A stretch of 8,848 bases of DNA from Candidatus Fermentithermobacillaceae bacterium UBA3907 (lineage in GTDB: Bacteria > Bacillota > Sulfobacillia > Fermentithermobacillales > Fermentithermobacillaceae). Position 1 is the stretch's first letter. Each line of letters begins with the position of its first letter. The translations under genes and the position numbers were made by a program. Below the pieces are notes generated by a model. It searched no databases, had not been told where the DNA came from, and worked only from the letters and a program-made list of their open reading frames with translations. Shown here one piece after another: positions 6,251 through 8,848 of the stretch. The stretch covers positions 58,676 through 67,523 of the forward strand of contig DGFF01000075.1 of assembly GCA_002391545.1 (NCBI GenBank). The letters are read 5' to 3'.

Positions 6251-7215
6251 CTGACCCTCCTTCCGTCAAAAAACGCCATCCCTCTAAGAACGATCTCGCT
6301 AGTTTCATCAATTCCCTTAATAACCGCCTGGTCTCCTTTTACCATCAAAACTTCTACAGGCCGAAACCGGGCATACGTTTTTTGGACCACTAGCACGCCC
6401 ACTTGCCCATCCTTTTCCACCAAACTTTGCGAGGGCACTATAATTCCCTCTCGCTTACAAGCTATCAACCATGTGTAAGCCGTTCGCGCATATTTCTCAG
6501 GAGGTACATAATCTATCTCGCCAGAAATAATGGAGTATCCTGGGGGTTTGCCATCAATCACGCTAGTTATGATGCAGTCATACTGGCTTTCGTTCATTTC
6601 GATCTCAGCCTTATCACCGATGCTAAGATCTGGTCTCTCTTCAGTTTTTACAACCATGTAGAAATTCACATTCTCCCCTGAAACCACCCGACCAACCATT
6701 TCGCCTTCAGACACAAAGTATCCGTCTTCTATACTTACTGGCTGTGAATCGGCCAATTCAGAACATAATATGGTTAACTCAGATGCATCCTTTTGAGATA
6801 AATCTGCCGAAGACAAAACTAAGTCCTCTACAACAATGTCGTTAAAGAAAACTCCTAATCCTGTAGCTTTAATCTCCTGAGGATGATTGCTTTCAGGAGG
6901 CATTACTTCGCACACTGTATCCCCTGATCTAACAGATTCGCCACTTTCATACAAGAACTTGATCGTACCCGAGACAGGTGCTACGAGAATCTCCTGACCA
7001 CCAGCGTAGATTGCATTCCCTGAAATCCTATCTTCTAAGATCCCTGGAGTTCCTCTTCCAATGGGAACAACCAAAGTGAGAAATGCTAAGCGAAGATACG
7101 GCCATAGCAAGACCAGGCCAACCAGGGCAATGGCAATTACCAATCCTGCAGTTTGCAGATTCTTGTGTATGCTTTTCTGTCTATCAGTTTTTTTCTTCTT
7201 CTTTGTTTTACCCAT
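6247..7215 (-). CDS. HlyD-like single-pass membrane protein
   Basis: From the ATG at 7215 this is a 322-residue protein. It has a very basic cytoplasmic N-terminus (KTKKKKK at 3-9), one membrane helix at about 21-50, and an extracytoplasmic remainder. Residues about 72-104 (GGQEILVAPVSGTI ... GESVRSGDTVCEV) look like the first half of a biotinyl/lipoyl-like barrel-sandwich domain. The segments near 190-225 and GDKAEIEMN resemble the second half plus a beta-barrel, as in HlyD/membrane-fusion adaptors. No transporter gene is adjacent, so the partner is unknown. Such HlyD-domain proteins just upstream of yggS are familiar in clostridial-type division clusters. I chose 7215 over an in-frame GTG at 7281 because the extra 22 residues would cover the likely promoter. 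Neither start has a Shine-Dalgarno, and the transcript may be almost leaderless. A 7-base A run encodes part of the lysine tract. Its stop overlaps the yggS start. Confidence 0.75.
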   Translation of the reverse strand: MGKTKKKKKTDRQKSIHKNLQTAGLVIAIALVGLVLLWPYLRLAFLTLVVPIGRGTPGILEDRISGNAIYAGGQEILVAPVSGTIKFLYESGESVRSGDTVCEVMPPESNHPQEIKATGLGVFFNDIVVEDLVLSSADLSQKDASELTILCSELADSQPVSIEDGYFVSEGEMVGRVVSGENVNFYMVVKTEERPDLSIGDKAEIEMNESQYDCIITSVIDGKPPGYSIISGEIDYVPPEKYARTAYTWLIACKREGIIVPSQSLVEKDGQVGVLVVQKTYARFRPVEVLMVKGDQAVIKGIDETSEIVLRGMAFFDGRRVR

Positions 7216-7226
7216 ATCATAGAAAG

Positions 7227-7253
7227 AGTATTGCACAAAAAGAGCGAAGTCAA
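7227..7253 (-). promoter_or_regulatory. Likely promoter for the HlyD-like gene and yggS
   Basis: On the minus strand TTGACT (complement of 7248-7253) is a near-consensus -35. AATACT (complement of 7227-7232) is a four-of-six -10, preceded by TGC, an extended -10. The spacer is 15 bp, slightly short. Initiation about seven bases downstream would fall near 7220, only about five bases before the ATG at 7215. This 137-bp gap after ftsZ shows no intrinsic terminator, so read-through from ftsZ is also possible. Confidence 0.45.
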
Positions 7254-7352
7254 GAAACAACGTGCGACGCGTAGGAAGCACACGAAGCTAAGGCAAGCAC
7301 TAATAGGCGCTGGCGTAGCGACTAGCAGACCCCGAAAGCAAAGGCACTATGT

Positions 7353-8411
7353 TCACTTGGGTTTCTCAGACGATTTCACTTTTCTCAGAAATGTGGGCAC
7401 CTCAAATAAGTCTTTTGTATCAATGGTTACCCTGTCATCTTCCAATCTATATATTTTCCTTGGAGCAGTGCTATCAAATCCGGTAGCTATCACAGTTATC
7501 TGCACAGTATCTTTCAGGTTTTCATCGATTACAGCACCGAAAATAATGTTGGCATCTGGATCAGCAGCCTGAATAATGATCTCAGCGGCTTCGTTAACTT
7601 CGAAAAGGCCCAGATCTGGTCCACCAGTGATATTCATCAAGACTCCCTTAGCCCCATCAATACTGGTTTCAAGAAGTGGGCTTTGGATCGCCTGCAAAGC
7701 AGCTTCTTTCGCCCTGTCCTCTCCTTGCCCTATTCCAATGCCCATAAGAGCTGAGCCTGTGTCCATCATCACAGTTCTCACATCTGCAAAATCCAGGTTT
7801 ATCAATCCTGGCACGCAAACCAGATCAGAAATTCCTTGTACTCCGTGGCGCAGCACGTCATCTGCCATCCTAAAAGCATCAATAATTGACGTATTTCTTG
7901 GCGCAACTTGCAGCAGCCTATCGTTGGGTATGACTATGAGGGTGTCAACGCAATCTTTCAATTTTTCAATTCCGTAAATTGCCACATTCATTCTGCGCCT
8001 TCCCTCGAAAGAAAACGGCTTAGTTACCACTCCTACTGTCAAAGCCCCGACTTCCCTAGCGATTTGGGCAATTATAGGCGCTCCACCTGTTCCCGTTCCA
8101 CCGCCCATGCCTGCAGTGATAAAAATCATATCTGCACCTTCAAGATGCTCTGTAATGATTTCCCTAGATTCCTCGGCAGCCCGTTCTCCTATTTCAGGAT
8201 TTGCTCCTGCCCCTAATCCTCTGGTTATATTCTCGCCGATTTGCAGCTTGACAGGGGCCCTAGATAGATTGAGTGCCTGGGCATCTGTATTGACGCAGAT
8301 AAAATCTACTCCCTTAATCCCTATATCAATCATTCGGTTAACCGCATTTGTGCCTCCGCCGCCTACCCCTACCACTTTTAGATTTGCATACTTGGGTTGC
8401 TCTTCAATCAT
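7353..8411 (-). CDS. ftsZ: Cell division protein FtsZ
   Basis: FtsZ is the tubulin-like GTPase that polymerises into the cytokinetic ring at midcell. The 352-residue protein has the T1 loop [12 protein letters not shown] (16-27), the tubulin signature [10 protein letters not shown] (103-112), FEGRRR (135-140), and the T7 loop NLDFADVR (205-212) carrying the catalytic acidic residues. The C-terminal domain ends near 313. The conserved C-terminal peptide [14 protein letters not shown] (331-344), the docking site for FtsA, SepF, ZapA-type or other partners, follows after only about 17 linker residues, which is short. The ATG at 8411 is chosen because GAGGGGAG (8421-8428) is nine bases upstream. 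A longer TTG frame to 8438 would contain that site, and a GTG two codons upstream is too close. The upstream gene in the cluster is Sbp, not ftsA. A 137-bp gap with a promoter-like sequence follows the stop. Confidence 0.98.
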   Translation of the reverse strand: MIEEQPKYANLKVVGVGGGGTNAVNRMIDIGIKGVDFICVNTDAQALNLSRAPVKLQIGENITRGLGAGANPEIGERAAEESREIITEHLEGADMIFITAGMGGGTGTGGAPIIAQIAREVGALTVGVVTKPFSFEGRRRMNVAIYGIEKLKDCVDTLIVIPNDRLLQVAPRNTSIIDAFRMADDVLRHGVQGISDLVCVPGLINLDFADVRTVMMDTGSALMGIGIGQGEDRAKEAALQAIQSPLLETSIDGAKGVLMNITGGPDLGLFEVNEAAEIIIQAADPDANIIFGAVIDENLKDTVQITVIATGFDSTAPRKIYRLEDDRVTIDTKDLFEVPTFLRKVKSSEKPK

Positions 8412-8461
8412 AATCACGCACTCCCCTCTTCTCCTCAAGCGTTAATTTCAACGATTGCGGC

Positions 8462-8829
8462 TCACTTACCTTCATCATCTTCAAAAATCATGCTACTTTC
8501 TTCAATTTCCTGCTCCTGTTTTTTCTCCGTCAGGTTCTTAAGGATAAGGCGCCTTATAGCCCCTACGTTGTTAAATATCCTAATTCCCAAAGCTACAACC
8601 GCCGCTAAGTATAGTTCTATACCAAAAACATCTCCTATATAAACAAAAATAGCTGACAAAACCGTGTTCCCTAGGAAGCCTGTTACAAAAATCGTGGTGT
8701 CAAATTCTCCTTCGAAACTAGCTCTTAACCCTCCCAATGCAGTGTCAATACCTGCTAAAAGGCTTACTGCAAGATATCGTGCGAGTATAGGTGGAATCTG
8801 CCACGGAACTTTGAGCCCAAGCACAATTC
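8462..8829 (-). CDS. sbp: Small basic protein Sbp (DUF1290), 5' end missing
   Basis: This short membrane protein matches the DUF1290 (Sbp) family: YLAVSLLAGIDTALGGLRA, then GEFDTTIFVTGFLGNTVLSA and ELYLAAVVALGIRIFNNVGAIRR in that order, with three hydrophobic segments and an acidic C-terminal tail (EEIEESS-like region ending EDDEGK). In Bacillus subtilis sbp lies just upstream of ftsA-ftsZ. Its function is not established, but its position suggests an envelope or division role. The frame stays open through GTG at 8824 and into GGA-ATT codons that meet the adapter at 8830. The Bacillus protein has a further N-terminal hydrophobic stretch, so the real start lies beyond the window and 8824 is not a true start. 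The stop is 50 bp before the ftsZ ATG, so the two are likely one transcript. Confidence 0.85.
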
Positions 8830-8848
8830 CTGTCTCTTATACACATCT
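8830..8848. other. Tn5 mosaic-end / Nextera adapter sequence (artefact)
   Basis: CTGTCTCTTATACACATCT is an exact match to the reverse complement of the 19-bp Tn5 mosaic end used in Nextera library preparation. It sits at the extreme end of the window and interrupts the sbp reading frame. It is untrimmed adapter, not genomic DNA; base 8830 could be either. Confidence 0.97.

Noticed and set aside
7262..7352. GC-rich spacer after ftsZ that looked tRNA-like or terminator-like
   Set aside because: The best hairpin has only a 4-bp stem (CGCT/AGCG at 7308-7320) with no T run, and no cloverleaf can be drawn.
7153..7572. Plus-strand open frame of 139 codons with a hydrophobic N-terminus and a basic middle
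   Set aside because: It runs antisense to the HlyD-like N-terminus and the ftsZ C-terminus; the hydrophobic-then-basic pattern is a by-product of those sequences and there is no family match.
8412..8461. Imperfect dyad CGTTAATTTCAACG between sbp and ftsZ as an operator
   Set aside because: Only four base pairs at each end pair properly, which is expected by chance in a 50-bp gap.
1..8829. CRISPR array, phage, insertion sequence, toxin-antitoxin or defence system
   Set aside because: No regularly spaced repeats, transposase or integrase motifs, or small paired toxin-antitoxin frames were seen; the window is housekeeping and envelope genes.

Overview
This is a compact, mostly leftward-transcribed segment of a bacterial chromosome, read from about 8.83 kb down to 1. 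It resembles the downstream part of the division and cell wall (dcw) region found in Bacillota and Synergistota. The markers are Sbp/DUF1290 next to ftsZ, then a HlyD-like membrane protein, yggS (ylmE), divIVA, lspA, an rluD-type pseudouridine synthase (ylyB) and a pyrimidine gene. The DUF1461 protein fits the same groups. Base composition looks moderate by eye, and tight spacing, 1-23 nt overlaps and TTG/GTG starts are common. I lean to Synergistota or a deep Clostridia-like lineage, but sequence comparison would be needed to decide.

Layout in the direction of transcription (minus strand): sbp (5' end lost at the contig edge), ftsZ, a HlyD-like single-pass membrane protein, yggS, divIVA, an aspartate/glutamate-racemase-family gene and a YtcJ-type amidohydrolase. 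A single plus-strand gene, a four-helix DUF1461 membrane protein (1919-2647), then overlaps the amidohydrolase tail to tail and diverges from lspA. The minus-strand set resumes with lspA, rluD and the first 72 codons of pyrE, which runs off the left edge.

How the genes fit together: FtsZ, Sbp and DivIVA serve division and envelope growth. The HlyD-like protein is a membrane-anchored periplasmic or extracytoplasmic adaptor of unknown partner. YggS is the PLP homeostasis protein. LspA matures lipoproteins, RluD modifies rRNA and PyrE makes OMP. The racemase and amidohydrolase are translationally coupled and probably act in one small amino-acid or amide catabolic step. Together with the DUF1461 gene they sit between divIVA and lspA, where other genomes commonly carry ileS and/or a DksA-like gene. 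The usual sepF, yggT and ylmH genes are absent between yggS and divIVA.

The last 19 bases (8830-8848) are an exact Tn5 mosaic-end/Nextera adapter. They are a library artefact, so the right edge of the window is not biology. I found no CRISPR array, tRNA, rRNA, transposase or defence gene, and no strong candidate for a new system. The most distinctive items are the rearranged dcw tail, the 54-bp convergent gene overlap, the very short FtsZ linker and a possible leaderless start for the HlyD-like gene.
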